A DNA stretch of 64,000 nt, taken from assembly GCA_041393395.1 (NCBI GenBank), contig JAWKKG010000003.1, forward strand, positions 310,001-374,000, given 5' to 3'. The DNA comes from JAGQIB01 sp041393395. Lineage in GTDB: Bacteria; ARS69. Position numbers and translations under genes: made by a program. Each line of letters opens with the position of its first letter. The stretch's first letter is position 1. Under the pieces are notes generated by a model. That model ran no database searches. It was given only the letters and a program-made list of their open reading frames with translations, and was not told the DNA's origin. This document shows, in pieces, positions 45,601-53,443 of this stretch.

Positions 45601-46367
45601 TCGCGTGCGGCACCGATCAGGGATTCACGATCACGCCCGCCGCGGGATTCCAGATCACCGACGTGATCGCCGACGGCGGCTCGGTCGGTCCGGTGACGTC
45701 GTACACGTTCCCGAACGTTCAGGCCGATCACACCCTCGCCGCGACCTTCGCGGACGTGCAGCCGCCGACCGTCGCCGTGGTCTCTCCCAACGGTGGCGAG
45801 ATCTGGAACGCGACGTCGGTGCATACCATTCGCTGGACCGCGACCGACAACGCAGCTGTCGATTCCGTCTCCGTGGATTACTCGTTGAACGGTCCGTCGG
45901 GGCCGTGGCTCGTGATCCAGCACGGCGCCGCCGACGCGGACAGCGTCGAGTGGACGGTCCCCGACGTGGGCACCGAGAGTGCGCTGGTTCGCGTGACCGC
46001 CTTCGATGCGGCTTCGAACAGCGCCGAGGACCTGAGCGATGCGCCGTTCCAGATCCTCGGGCCGACCGACGTTCCGATCGTGGATCGGCCGGCACTCGCG
46101 CTGAGCGTGGCCCCGAACCCCGCGCGCGCCGGCGTGGTGCATTTCCAGGTCGCATTCCCCGAGGCGGGCGAGGCGTCTCTGGAAGTCATCTCCGTTTCGG
46201 GGCGGCGGGTCTGGAAGGATCGCGTCGTCGCTCCCGCCGCCGGTCGGCGCGGTGTGGACTGGAGCGGTCGCGACGCGCAGGGCCAGCCGGTCGGTCCGGG
46301 ATTCTACGTGGTGCGACTCCTGTCACCGTGGGGGGAGACGAGGGCGCGGCTCATTCTGCTCCGGTAG
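42645..46367 (+). CDS. Large exported repeat protein with FlgD-like C-terminal domain
   Basis: A 1240-residue surface protein. It starts at TTG 42645 (AGGAGAG 4 bases upstream); ATG 42654 is the alternative. The signal peptide ends near VGAA-TVS, and the mature start SWTNASGGNWSNPANWDLGVP is typical of autotransporter-associated beta-strand proteins. A beta-helix region follows with two exact-period 226-residue repeats plus a partial third, then a domain like autotransporter barrels' linker (GTDHDRLAVSGTASLDG). Two InlB-type repeats (ASAGPGGSIDPAG, ASAGPGGSVTPAG), an Ig-like domain (VVSPNGGEIWNATSVHTI) and a FlgD-like end (VAPNPARAGVVHFQV, ending RARLILLR) complete it. Likely an adhesin-like or surface-layer component. 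Confidence 0.82.
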   Translation: MNAMPSQNLPLRVIAGLILTILCALPVGAATVSWTNASGGNWSNPANWDLGVPGAADDVRIDVSGTYTVTLDVHTTVTSLTLGGASGAQTLFASGRTITVSGASVVGPNGILNLASGTLSGAGSWTNGGVATLSSTTVNTPLENQGTLIFQGSSSANGALTTGAGTTLRILGSGTTGSAVLTVANGFTNNGVVELTSTGSAQAATLNVTNGTLLNTPGRTIDVQAGSGGTRGLNAQLVNQGLLSVGAALTMTKASADHQNLGWIDVSGGNLTVSQSGTTPTFQTAGTITIAAGRTLAVSGGEWIYAGGPVTGGGTISLASLVAALQANLSNADVDLVLSSTTVNGPGWLMDAVGKTLTLTSCTVNAAMENLGTLVFQGTSSANDVLATGPGTTLRVLGSGTTGGAVLTVANGFTNNGVVELTSTGSAQTATLNVTSGALLNAPGRTIDVQVGSGGSRGLNAQLVNQGLLSVGTALTMSRASADHQNLGWIDVSGGNLTVSQSGTTPTFQTAGTITIAAGRTLAVSGGEWIYAGGPVTGGGTISLASLVATLQTNLSNADVDLVLSSTTVNGPGWLMDAAGKTLTLTSCTVNAALENLGTLVFQGTSSANDVLATGPGTTLRVLGSGTTGGAVLTVANGFTNNGIVELTSTGSAQTATLNVTSGTLVNAAGGTIDVQPGSGGARGLNAELGNQGLLSVGTALSISKTAADHASSGSIDVTGGNLTLLQGGATPTFTNSGTVTLAAGRTMVVTGGAITNDVGGILRGGGTLDVASSTFSNAGTISPGLSPAILSVTGNCPLASTSTVEIEIGGAIPGTDHDRLAVSGTASLDGVLNVSFLPGFCTTPGDSFRVLTAAVRSGTFGAVLVSGKGNAVLDAHYDATGLTLLTVSNSFAIVASAGPGGSIDPAGAIDVECGGDRDFTITPDPCHEIVDVLVDGLSVGPVGTYAFANVTEDHTISASFALIHYTIAASAGPGGSVTPAGDVDVACGTDQGFTITPAAGFQITDVIADGGSVGPVTSYTFPNVQADHTLAATFADVQPPTVAVVSPNGGEIWNATSVHTIRWTATDNAAVDSVSVDYSLNGPSGPWLVIQHGAADADSVEWTVPDVGTESALVRVTAFDAASNSAEDLSDAPFQILGPTDVPIVDRPALALSVAPNPARAGVVHFQVAFPEAGEASLEVISVSGRRVWKDRVVAPAAGRRGVDWSGRDAQGQPVGPGFYVVRLLSPWGETRARLILLR
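43068..44423 (+). repeat. Two tandem 678-bp coding repeats (plus partial third copy)
   Basis: Three copies begin at 43068, 43746 and 44424, exactly 678 bp (226 codons) apart, each starting with a codon then GAGAA/GAAAA and GGGAACGCT. Copies 1 and 2 are nearly identical in protein and differ mainly at third codon positions. Copy 3 matches for about 300 bp and then diverges. This indicates in-frame tandem duplication within the surface-protein gene, a hot spot for length variation by recombination. Confidence 0.85.
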
Positions 46368-46374
46368 TTCGGAA

Positions 46375-46399
46375 CGCTCGCCCGCGGAAGGGGCGAGCG
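46375..46399 (+). terminator. Hairpin after the repeat surface protein
   Basis: A perfect 9-bp stem CGCTCGCCC / GGGCGAGCG with a 7-base loop, 8 bases after the stop codon, followed by CGGGGTTGC. It is a GC-rich terminator-like structure without a real T-tract. The convergent methyltransferase ends 31 bases further on. Confidence 0.5.
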
Positions 46400-46429
46400 C
46401 GGGGTTGCACGACCGGGCGGATCGCCGGA

Positions 46430-47230
46430 TCAGGCGCGGAGGCCGCGGGCGGCGAGGGCTCGCGCGTGCAGAACGATGCGGCCATCCGCGGCACGGGGCA
46501 GCGTGGTGCGGAGACGTTCGGCGAGCGCGTCCCGCTTCGGGTCGGAGAGCGTGGCGACGTACGTCGGCGCCGGGCCCGTGCCGCCGAGGAACGGTGCCCA
46601 GTAGTCGTCGAAGCTCGCGAAGGCCGTCGGCACGGTGAGCGGCGCGACGGTGACGTCGGCGAGTCCCGCGCCGCGGAAGAGCGAGGCCACGTGGTCGAGG
46701 TTCCAGTTCGCGAACCGCTGCGCTTCGTCGAGTTGCGCGGCTTCTGGATCCGCGGCCACCGCCTCGGACCAGAAGTGACTCAGGAACTCGATGCCACCGA
46801 GGTAGTCCCAAAGGTACGCGGACACGACGCCACCGGAGCGAACGCGGTCCTTCATCGCGACGAGCGCGGCTCCCGGATCGGGAATGAAGTTCAACACGAG
46901 TCCGGACACGATGCGATCGAAGCCGCCGGGCCGCGAGGGGAGAGAATCGGCGGCGGCGGCCACGAACGACGCGCGCGGATCCGCGACCCGCGTGCGCGCG
47001 TGTTCCACGAATGAAGCGGAGGCGTCGCACGCCACGACGGACGCGGGGTCGGTGTGCGCGCACAGCGTGGATGTGAGCGCCCCGGTGCCGCACCCGATCT
47101 CGAGCCAGTGCTCGCCCGGGGAGGTGCGGAGCCAGTCCACGAACTCGCGAGCGACGAGACGGCTCCAGCGCCCCATGTAGGCGTCGTAGGCGTCGCCGAG
47201 CGCCCAGCGGTCGTGAGTGTCACCGGTCAT
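46430..47230 (-). CDS. SAM-dependent methyltransferase
   Basis: A 266-residue class I methyltransferase: AYDAYMGRWSRLVAREFVDWL, SAM motif HWLEIGCGTGALTSTL, VVACDASASFVEHAR, and IVSGLVLNFIPDPGAALVAM. A C-terminal domain (FDDYWAPFLGGTGPAPTYVATL) follows, as in UbiE-like enzymes of unknown substrate. I chose ATG 47230 because similarity begins there. A longer start at 47344 has a GGGAGG ribosome site, but its extra 38 residues look out of frame with a degraded upstream gene (see 47227-47341). Confidence 0.85.
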   Translation of the reverse strand: MTGDTHDRWALGDAYDAYMGRWSRLVAREFVDWLRTSPGEHWLEIGCGTGALTSTLCAHTDPASVVACDASASFVEHARTRVADPRASFVAAAADSLPSRPGGFDRIVSGLVLNFIPDPGAALVAMKDRVRSGGVVSAYLWDYLGGIEFLSHFWSEAVAADPEAAQLDEAQRFANWNLDHVASLFRGAGLADVTVAPLTVPTAFASFDDYWAPFLGGTGPAPTYVATLSDPKRDALAERLRTTLPRAADGRIVLHARALAARGLRA

Positions 47231-47341
47231 CGCGTCGTGCCGGACCAGGTTTGCACGAACGCCGCCGGCTCTTCCGGTGTGATCAGCAACGGTCGCGCCC
47301 CCGGGCGTTCCATCCACACGAACTCGTCCGTCCGGGAGTAT
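47227..47341 (-). pseudogene. Gene remnant overlapping the methyltransferase start
   Basis: In the frame shifted by one from the methyltransferase there is a short protein-like stretch (TDEFVWMERPGARPLLITPE, then PAAFVQTWSG). It ends in a TGA overlapping the methyltransferase ATG (ATGA), as a real operon gene would. It has no start and looks like the last ~35 residues of a PH-like or binding protein. It is either a truncated upstream gene or chance. Confidence 0.3.
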
Positions 47342-47426
47342 CATGGAGCCTCCCGGTTCGACGGCACTCTAGCGGCCGCGGAACGCGGACACCAGGACTT
47401 CGCCGTGCCACGACCCGCGGCACGTA

Positions 47427-49598
47427 CTAGAGCTTCAGATCACTCCAGTTCCGCAGACGCAGCCTCCGCGCCCGCTCGCCGACGCCCGGCGCCGCGGCCG
47501 CGGAGAACGTGTCGAAGTTCCGGAACGCGGAGAGATCGAGCCCGGTCCGGGATTCCAGGTCCGCCACCGTGACCCGGAACTCCTCCACGCTCACGTCCGC
47601 ATCGTCGTCCGGCATCGACGATCCCCCCTCCCGGAACTCGTCCAGCAGGAGATCCTGGTCCGCGAGCAACGCGACCGCCCTCGACTTTCCTTCCGGAGAG
47701 CGCCACAGCACGAGCTTCCAGAACGCGTTCGGGATCTGCACGTCGTCCGCGAAGATCGACGTATCCTGGCCGGCCGCGTCCAGGTAGACCGGACCCTGGA
47801 GCACGGAGACGCGGATCTCGCCCGGCTGATCGGACACGCCTTTCTCGAGCACGTACCGCTCGATCCCCTGCCAGAACTCGATCGTCTGGTTGAAGCGCCA
47901 CTGCTGCGGCGAGCAGTTCGTGAAGTGGAACGTGTCCGCGTTCGCGCGTTCGGCTTCCTTCTTGGTGCCCCAGGTCGGGTCGTTGCGGCGGGTGAGGTGG
48001 CCGCGGTCGAAGATGTGCGACCACGCGGTGTAGAAGTCCTGATCGATGAACGCGTCGCGATCGATACGCCGGTCGATGTACCAGGTCTCTCCCTCCGCCA
48101 CGCCGGACTTGCGATCGACGGACCGGTAGCTCTCGCCGTCGATGTTCGTGGCGGTGAGGAGGGCGAGTCGGTGATTCGAATCCAGGAAGACGCTGAAGTT
48201 CTGGTACTTCAGCTCGCCGCGGGCCGCCTGCGACTCGCTGTCTTTCAGCGGGGTCACGAGGTTCTGCACCGGGGCGAGGATCCGATCGAGATCCACGGCC
48301 AGTCCGGGGATGAAGTCCTCGCGGAAGCCGTTCCGGTTCGCGTAGTTCCGGTCCAGCTTCTTGGCCTCCTGCGACGTGAGGCGCGCGGACGAGGTGCCCC
48401 GGAGACGGCCGGCTCCGGAAGTGCTCGGGGCGGCAGGCGTCTTCGCTCCCGGAATCCGGACGGTGATCTCGATCGGCACGACGAAGGTCGTGCTCCCGTC
48501 GCGCGTGTCGACCGGGGACTCGATCGACGCGCCGTCGCGTCGGATCACGACCGACGGGGTCTTTCGTTCTCCTCGTTCGCTTTCCGGCGTGGGTTCCGGG
48601 GTGACGCGCGGGCGGTCGACATGCGGCAGGGCCGGCGTCGCCGATTCGAAGAGACGCAGGGCGGCGTGCAGCAGCTCCCGCTTCGGCTCTTCCAGCCCCG
48701 GGAGCTCCGCCTCCAGGTGCGTATAGATCCGGCTGATCCGGATGCCCTCGTTCACGGCGATCGTCGGCGACTCCCCGTCACCGGGATCGGACGGCGCTCC
48801 GTAATGGTGCAGGGCGACGACGTCCCAGCCGTCGTTGAACACGGGCGCGCCGGAAGAGCCCTGCAGGGTGTCCGTTTCGTACAGCAGGAAACGGTCCGTG
48901 CGGTCCGTCAGCAGATTGTTGCGAACCGCGATCGTCTTGGGGACGCCGCCGGGGTGCTGGATGATGTTGACGTTCATGCCCTTCTGGTGGCGATCCGGCG
49001 TGTTGGCGAGCGGGCAGTAGCCGAACTCGCCCTTCTGGCCCGGGCCCTGCACCTTGCGCCCCACGGCGATCAGCGCGAAGTCCAGATTGCCCTCCTCGCT
49101 GTAGAGCTCGAAGCGGTCCGGATCGAGTTCGAAGATCGTCACCGGGCTGCGGCGCCCGAGCGGATCGGTCTCGTAGTCGAACGTGATCGTGGCCGCGCGG
49201 GCGTGGGCGGTGTCCTTGATCACGTGCTGATTCGTGAGCAGGAGGTCCGGGCTGATCAGGAAGCCGGTGCCCTGGTCGCTGCTGTCCTGCGTGTTGACCT
49301 CGACCTTCGCGATGGCGCGGCGCACCGTGGCGCCTTCCGGCAGGAAGGAGACGGGCTGGAGGTCGTCGGTGTCGCCCTGGATGGATTCCCGCTGCGGATG
49401 GTCCGACGGTCCCCCCGGGCGATCGTCGCGGATGGAGGCCTTGCGCCGGCGTTCGCGGGCGCGGAATGCGTTCCGCCGCTCGACGTCGTCTTCTGCCTTG
49501 CGCCACTCACCTTGCTGGACGTACTTCCTCACGTGCGCCCGGTCCCCGCGCGTCTTGCGCACGCGGTCCCAGAACGAGTCCTGCGTTTCCTGTTTCAT
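47427..49598 (-). CDS. Trypsin-like serine protease fused to a NUC-type DNA/RNA endonuclease
   Basis: A 723-residue protein without signal peptide, hence probably cytosolic. A charged N-terminus (1-90) is followed by a trypsin/V8-like protease domain (about 90-300) with triad His125 (LTNQHV), Asp173 (NLDFALI) and Ser249 (QGSSGAPVF). A Pro-rich linker comes next, then a NUC (Serratia/NucA-type) nuclease domain (about 440-690) with the catalytic DRGH at 531-534 and the metal-site Asn561 (FHFTNCSPQ). All key residues are present, so both activities are plausible. Protease-nuclease fusions suggest a proteolytically controlled effector; a role in defence is inference. GAGGAG lies 7 bases before the ATG. 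Confidence 0.88.
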   Translation of the reverse strand: MKQETQDSFWDRVRKTRGDRAHVRKYVQQGEWRKAEDDVERRNAFRARERRRKASIRDDRPGGPSDHPQRESIQGDTDDLQPVSFLPEGATVRRAIAKVEVNTQDSSDQGTGFLISPDLLLTNQHVIKDTAHARAATITFDYETDPLGRRSPVTIFELDPDRFELYSEEGNLDFALIAVGRKVQGPGQKGEFGYCPLANTPDRHQKGMNVNIIQHPGGVPKTIAVRNNLLTDRTDRFLLYETDTLQGSSGAPVFNDGWDVVALHHYGAPSDPGDGESPTIAVNEGIRISRIYTHLEAELPGLEEPKRELLHAALRLFESATPALPHVDRPRVTPEPTPESERGERKTPSVVIRRDGASIESPVDTRDGSTTFVVPIEITVRIPGAKTPAAPSTSGAGRLRGTSSARLTSQEAKKLDRNYANRNGFREDFIPGLAVDLDRILAPVQNLVTPLKDSESQAARGELKYQNFSVFLDSNHRLALLTATNIDGESYRSVDRKSGVAEGETWYIDRRIDRDAFIDQDFYTAWSHIFDRGHLTRRNDPTWGTKKEAERANADTFHFTNCSPQQWRFNQTIEFWQGIERYVLEKGVSDQPGEIRVSVLQGPVYLDAAGQDTSIFADDVQIPNAFWKLVLWRSPEGKSRAVALLADQDLLLDEFREGGSSMPDDDADVSVEEFRVTVADLESRTGLDLSAFRNFDTFSAAAAPGVGERARRLRLRNWSDLKL

Positions 49599-49736
49599 TG
49601 CTCTGCTCCTCGGCCGTCGACGGGTTCGCATTGTCGCAGGTCGGAGATGTGCGTGGCAAGTGAGGGCCCGTGAGGTGGCGGAGCCGGTGCGGTCCGGATC
49701 CGGCCTTGGCCGGGCCGGCGTTCAGGGTTCGGGTGC

Positions 49737-50162
49737 TCAGGACCCGGAGCGCCTCGGCTTCTTCGCCGCCTCCAGCAGCAACTGATGGACTCGTGGCCCG
49801 TCGCCGCGCCGGCGCCGCGCGGCGCGGAGGAGTGCGGTGATCTGCATCGAGCCGGGGATCGTGGGATCCGCACCCGCGTCCACGAGGAGCCGGGCCATCT
49901 CGAGTGAGCAGGTCTGCGCGACTTCCGCGAGCGGCGTGTTTCCGGCGCGGGCTTCGTCGCGCGCGTTCACGTCGGCGCCGGCTTCCAGGAGGAACCGCAC
50001 GATGTCGAAGTGTCCGCCCTCGGCCGCGTGATGGAGCGGGGTCTTGCCGACGTCGTCGAACTCGTCGAGCGGACATCCTTCCGCGACGAGTTGCTTCACG
50101 CGGGCCAGATCGCCGTCGGCGGCGGCGAAGTGAAGCTGTTCCTTCTCGAACTCGTCGCTCAC
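49737..50162 (-). CDS. Ankyrin repeat protein
   Basis: A 141-residue cytosolic protein of about four ankyrin repeats: EQLHFAAADGDLARVKQLVAEG, TPLHHAAEGGHFDIVRFLLEAGADVN, NTPLAEVAQTCSLEMARLLVDAGADP, and a final partial one. It is a protein-binding scaffold with unknown partner. The GTG start overlaps the stop of the upstream two-TM protein (GTGA), so the pair is translationally coupled. Confidence 0.88.
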   Translation of the reverse strand: MSDEFEKEQLHFAAADGDLARVKQLVAEGCPLDEFDDVGKTPLHHAAEGGHFDIVRFLLEAGADVNARDEARAGNTPLAEVAQTCSLEMARLLVDAGADPTIPGSMQITALLRAARRRRGDGPRVHQLLLEAAKKPRRSGS

Positions 50163-50392
50163 GGACTTCGATCTCCGGAATCGTTGCGCCGCCACGGGCG
50201 GGTTCGGGGCAACCGCCACCACAGTATCAATTGCGTCGCGAGCAGCACGATCGCGAGCGGGACGAGCACCACCAGCCACAGGCCGAAGGTCTGTTCCGTC
50301 TTCAGCGGTCGAAGGGGGGCGATGTCGGCCGAGAAGGATATCGCGAGCAGCAGGCCGAGAAGTCCGGGCAGGTTCGTCAGGATCATTCGCAC
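50159..50392 (-). CDS. Small two-TM membrane protein
   Basis: A protein of up to 77 residues with two hydrophobic helices (LPGLLGLLLAISF and FGLWLVVLVPLAIVLLATQLIL) and a basic C-terminus. The start is either GTG 50392 or ATG 50386, and no strong ribosome site is seen. The family is unknown. Its coupling to the ankyrin gene (4-base overlap) suggests the two proteins work together at the membrane. Confidence 0.6.
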   Translation of the reverse strand: MRMILTNLPGLLGLLLAISFSADIAPLRPLKTEQTFGLWLVVLVPLAIVLLATQLILWWRLPRTRPWRRNDSGDRSP

Positions 50393-50422
50393 GGCGGCCC
50401 CCAGTGCTCCCTTGGCCTTCGT

Positions 50423-51169
50423 TCAGATCGCGCGAACCTCGGCGAGTCGTCGGACCGCGTAGGCGTCGTCCCAGCACACGGCGGCTTCCCACGCCGCCGA
50501 CGCCTGCGTTGCCACATCATACGCGTCGTCGTCGAGGTCGGCGGCATTGTAAGGCAGGGCGAGGTCCAGGTCCGGAACGTCGACGTGTGCTTCGTCCCAG
50601 TCGATCAGCACCACGCGATCGGCGGTGACCCGCACGTTGCCGGGGTTGGCGGGGTTGCCGTGGACGACGCACGTCGAACGCCCCTGCAGACGTCGCCACG
50701 CGGCCCGGCAGCGGGCGACGCCTTCGGCGGGCATCGAGCCGAGGTTGATCTTGGTTCCGGCCTCGGCGTGCAGGAGGTCGAGCGAGGATCGCCACCCCGG
50801 GCGTTGCGGCCAGCCCTGCGTCGATCGGTGGATGCGACGGAGCGTGTCCGCCACCCGTCGCCAGTCGGACGGCGTTTCGGGCGGCCCGCCGTCCACCCAG
50901 GTCATGAGGACGAGACCTTCCGCGAACGGCCGCCCGTCCGTCGTGGGAATCGGAAGCGGGACCGGCAGTCCCTGGCGGTCGAGGTGTCGGAGGAGATCGG
51001 TCTCCCACTGGAGATCCGCGTCGCTGCGCGTGCCGAGCCGACAGACGGCGATGCGCCCGCCGACGTGCACGGTCCACACGTCGTTCGCGACGCCCCCCGG
51101 GAGCGGCTCGATGCGCCGGGTGTTCGCTCCCCACTGCTCGAGCGCGTCCCACCCGCTGCCGTCACCCAC
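50423..51169 (-). CDS. Aminoglycoside-phosphotransferase-like kinase (HGN variant)
   Basis: A 248-residue APH/choline-kinase fold protein: IEPLPGGVANDVWTVHVGGR nucleotide region, LMTWVDGG hinge, then HGNPANPGN at 170-178 and the metal-binding IDWDEAHVD (Asp190). Active APH enzymes usually have HGD in the catalytic loop. Here it is His-Gly-Asn172, so activity may be reduced or the family may use a different residue. The GTG start overlaps the upstream acetyltransferase stop by 8 bases. The substrate is unknown; I would not call it a resistance gene. Confidence 0.8.
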   Translation of the reverse strand: MGDGSGWDALEQWGANTRRIEPLPGGVANDVWTVHVGGRIAVCRLGTRSDADLQWETDLLRHLDRQGLPVPLPIPTTDGRPFAEGLVLMTWVDGGPPETPSDWRRVADTLRRIHRSTQGWPQRPGWRSSLDLLHAEAGTKINLGSMPAEGVARCRAAWRRLQGRSTCVVHGNPANPGNVRVTADRVVLIDWDEAHVDVPDLDLALPYNAADLDDDAYDVATQASAAWEAAVCWDDAYAVRRLAEVRAI

Positions 51170-51578
51170 CGGCCCGGCCCGCCTGCCGCGAGCGATTGCG
51201 GATCATGGCGGAGGCTCCCGCTCGAAACCCGATCGACTCGTAGAAGGGAAGGAGCCCGGGATCGCAGACGAGATCCACCATGTAGAGATCGTCGAGCCGG
51301 GCGACGATTCGGGTCACGAGCTCGCGGCCGACTCCTCTCCCGCGATGGGACGGAAGGACTTCGAGCAGAGGGACGTAGGCGGCGAGGACTCCGTCGGTGA
51401 TCGCGGTCACGAAGCCGACCACGGTCGACGTCGTGGTGTCGTACGCGAGCACCACCGCGTCGCTGCCGCGGAGCAGCTCGAGGTGCGTCTCGCTCGTGGG
51501 GTGAGCCGGCCAGCCTTCGAAGAAGCCTTCGAGCTGGTCCGCGTTCACGCCTTCGAGGTCGTGTCGGTACTCGATCAT
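51162..51578 (-). CDS. GNAT family N-acetyltransferase
   Basis: A 138-residue protein with GNAT elements: AVVLAYDTTTSTVVGFVTAI, VPLLEVLPSHRGRGVGRELV (acetyl-CoA loop R-G-x-G-x-G), and DPGLLPFYESIGFRAGASAM. It starts MIEYRHDLEGVNADQLEGFF. It is co-transcribed with the kinase-like gene (8-base overlap). The substrate is unknown. Confidence 0.87.
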   Translation of the reverse strand: MIEYRHDLEGVNADQLEGFFEGWPAHPTSETHLELLRGSDAVVLAYDTTTSTVVGFVTAITDGVLAAYVPLLEVLPSHRGRGVGRELVTRIVARLDDLYMVDLVCDPGLLPFYESIGFRAGASAMIRNRSRQAGRAGG

Positions 51579-51617
51579 TCCTGTGTTCCCGCCGCGTGGG
51601 TGTCGCGTGGCGCGGTC

Positions 51618-52454
51618 TCAGTCGGCGCGCGTGCCCGCCACCACGATCACTTCCGCCGGGGCCACGAACCCCGAAGGACTCTCGAACGACTCGAGTGTAC
51701 TCCCGACTTCCGCCCAGGCGGCATCCCGTACGGGTTCCGGGCTGTCCTCGATGATCGCGCGGTAGAGGCCGAACGCCTGCTGAATCATGGTCAACGCGTC
51801 GGCGGCGGCGGGGAGGCGGAGGTGGAGGGAGACGGTGCGTTCGTGCACGTCCGCGAAGCCGGCTTCGGTGAAGAGCGCGGCGAGCCGGCCGGGGGCGCCG
51901 AGGGAGAAGATGCCGGGACGGCCGGGGGCCGGGGGCGTCTTGCCCGAGTGGCGCAGGAGGACCTGGAGCGGGCGGGCCATGAACGGGTTGGCGTCCGGGG
52001 TGGTGAACACGACGGCCGCGAGCCGGCCGCCGGGGCGCAGCGCGCGGTGGGCCGCGGTGAGCGCGTTCGCGGGGGCGGCGAACAGCATGAGGCCGAGCCG
52101 GCAGATGACGGCGTCGAAGCTGTTCGGATCCACCGCGAGGTCCTCGGCCGCGCCGACCAGCGTGGTGACGTTCGCGAGGCCGGCCGCGCGCGCGTTCTCG
52201 CGCACGTGCTGCACCATGGCGTCGGCGATGTCGCTCGCGACGACGTGCCCATCCGCGCCCACGCTCCGGGCCGCGACGAGCGTCTGGCTGCCGGCGCCGC
52301 AGGCGATGTCGAGCACGCGCGCGCCGGGCGTGACGCCGGCGAGCGAGAACATCGTGTCCGTGGCGGGCTGCATCCAGGTCGCCACGGTGGACTCCCAGCG
52401 AGCCCAGCCGGGGGCGGCGTTCTCCCACTGGCGGCGGATCTCGGTGGAGTTCAT
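51618..52454 (-). CDS. SAM-dependent methyltransferase (UbiE/COQ5-like)
   Basis: A 278-residue enzyme: RRQWENAAPGWARWES, motif I RVLDIACGAGSQTL, HVVASDIADAMVQHVRENA, NSFDAVICRLGLMLFAAP, and LRPGGRLAAVVFTTP. This is the pattern of UbiE-like small-molecule C- or O-methyltransferases; the substrate is unknown. It lies 39 bases upstream of the GNAT-kinase pair and may share their transcript. Confidence 0.88.
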   Translation of the reverse strand: MNSTEIRRQWENAAPGWARWESTVATWMQPATDTMFSLAGVTPGARVLDIACGAGSQTLVAARSVGADGHVVASDIADAMVQHVRENARAAGLANVTTLVGAAEDLAVDPNSFDAVICRLGLMLFAAPANALTAAHRALRPGGRLAAVVFTTPDANPFMARPLQVLLRHSGKTPPAPGRPGIFSLGAPGRLAALFTEAGFADVHERTVSLHLRLPAAADALTMIQQAFGLYRAIIEDSPEPVRDAAWAEVGSTLESFESPSGFVAPAEVIVVAGTRAD

Positions 52455-52621
52455 GGGCGCTCCGGGGTGGGAGGTTGCGGGGGCGGGCGAGGGCGGTAGT
52501 CGAGGGACCACGACAGCCGGCGGGCTCTCGATCAAGACGGGTTGGGTGGGGAAGGGAGTTGCACTCCCGGATGTGATCACAAGCGCGCGGCCCTTCGGTC
52601 GTGCGGCGGAGTCGACTGCGA

Positions 52622-53341
52622 TCACCTTATCGGCTTCGGACGAGCCTGCCAGAGGTCCCAAAGCGCTCCCTGCTCGCGCACGTCGGCGAGGAAGACCAAG
52701 GACGTGCCCCGTTCGCACGAGAACAACGGCACGGTGTGCAGACGAATGTGCTGTCCCGGCTCGAGTCTCACCGCGACGCAAGTATCCGGGCAGACTCGAT
52801 CGAACGGCGTGGGTTCCGGCCAGATACCGATCCCGCCTCTCAGGCGAACGATGGTCTGAAGACAAACGTTCCAGGATCGATCATCGGCGTTCGTCACGTC
52901 GATCAAGCCGACAAACCGCCCGTCCGCAAGCACGCTCTCCGAGAACGACGTGGTGAACCAAGAGTTCGAGCGAATCTCCCATTCCGGTGCCGCGTCGATC
53001 GACACGTCGCGCTGGATGCGGGCCTCGATCCAGTAGTCGGAAGAGTCATCCTCGACTACCAGGTCCTGCTGGAGCAGCCCACTCCAGTGACGCGCCTCGA
53101 AGTGGTAGATGCCGGGGGGTACGTGCTCGTAGGAGAAGTCCCCCGACTCCGGGGTCATCTGGTGGCTCGAGGCGATCGGCATTCTCGAGGCAGGCGACAT
53201 CTCCGACGGGAACTTGGGGGCCAGGAACACGTGCGCGCACCCGAGCGGACGACCGTCGTCGTCGACGACTGCTCCACGGACCGAGGCACCGTGGGCGCTC
53301 GCGGACCAGAGCAGGGCGATGGCCAGGAAGACTCCCTTCAT
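52622..53341 (-). CDS. Exported protein with carboxypeptidase-regulatory-like domain
   Basis: A 239-residue protein with signal peptide (MKGVFLAIALLWSASAHG, cut near HGA). The mature part starts ASVRGAVVDDDGRPLGCAHV and continues to SGDFSYEHVPPGIYHFEARH, the CarboxypepD_reg-like fold found in surface proteins. A second beta-rich domain follows, with cysteines in CLQTIV, VCPDTC and LFSCERG. No enzymatic motif and no C-terminal sorting motif are seen. It is in the same orientation as, and 102 bases downstream of, another exported protein. Confidence 0.7.
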   Translation of the reverse strand: MKGVFLAIALLWSASAHGASVRGAVVDDDGRPLGCAHVFLAPKFPSEMSPASRMPIASSHQMTPESGDFSYEHVPPGIYHFEARHWSGLLQQDLVVEDDSSDYWIEARIQRDVSIDAAPEWEIRSNSWFTTSFSESVLADGRFVGLIDVTNADDRSWNVCLQTIVRLRGGIGIWPEPTPFDRVCPDTCVAVRLEPGQHIRLHTVPLFSCERGTSLVFLADVREQGALWDLWQARPKPIR

Positions 53342-53443
53342 CCGCCGGCTCCATTTGCCATTTCGGACGTGTGCACGAATGGTGCGGTGGTTGCCCATGC
53401 GGCGACTATGGCGACGGAGATCCGGCTTCGGCAAGTCGCGGGG

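Noticed and set aside
47427..47460. The protease-nuclease fusion ends in RNWSDLKL, resembling the short exported-protein tail
   Set aside because: It lacks the final aromatic-Arg, and the protein has no signal peptide, so it is probably a chance resemblance.
50423..51169. Aminoglycoside resistance gene
   Set aside because: Only the general APH fold is visible, the catalytic loop is HGN, and it sits among chromosomal enzyme genes. Resistance is not supported.
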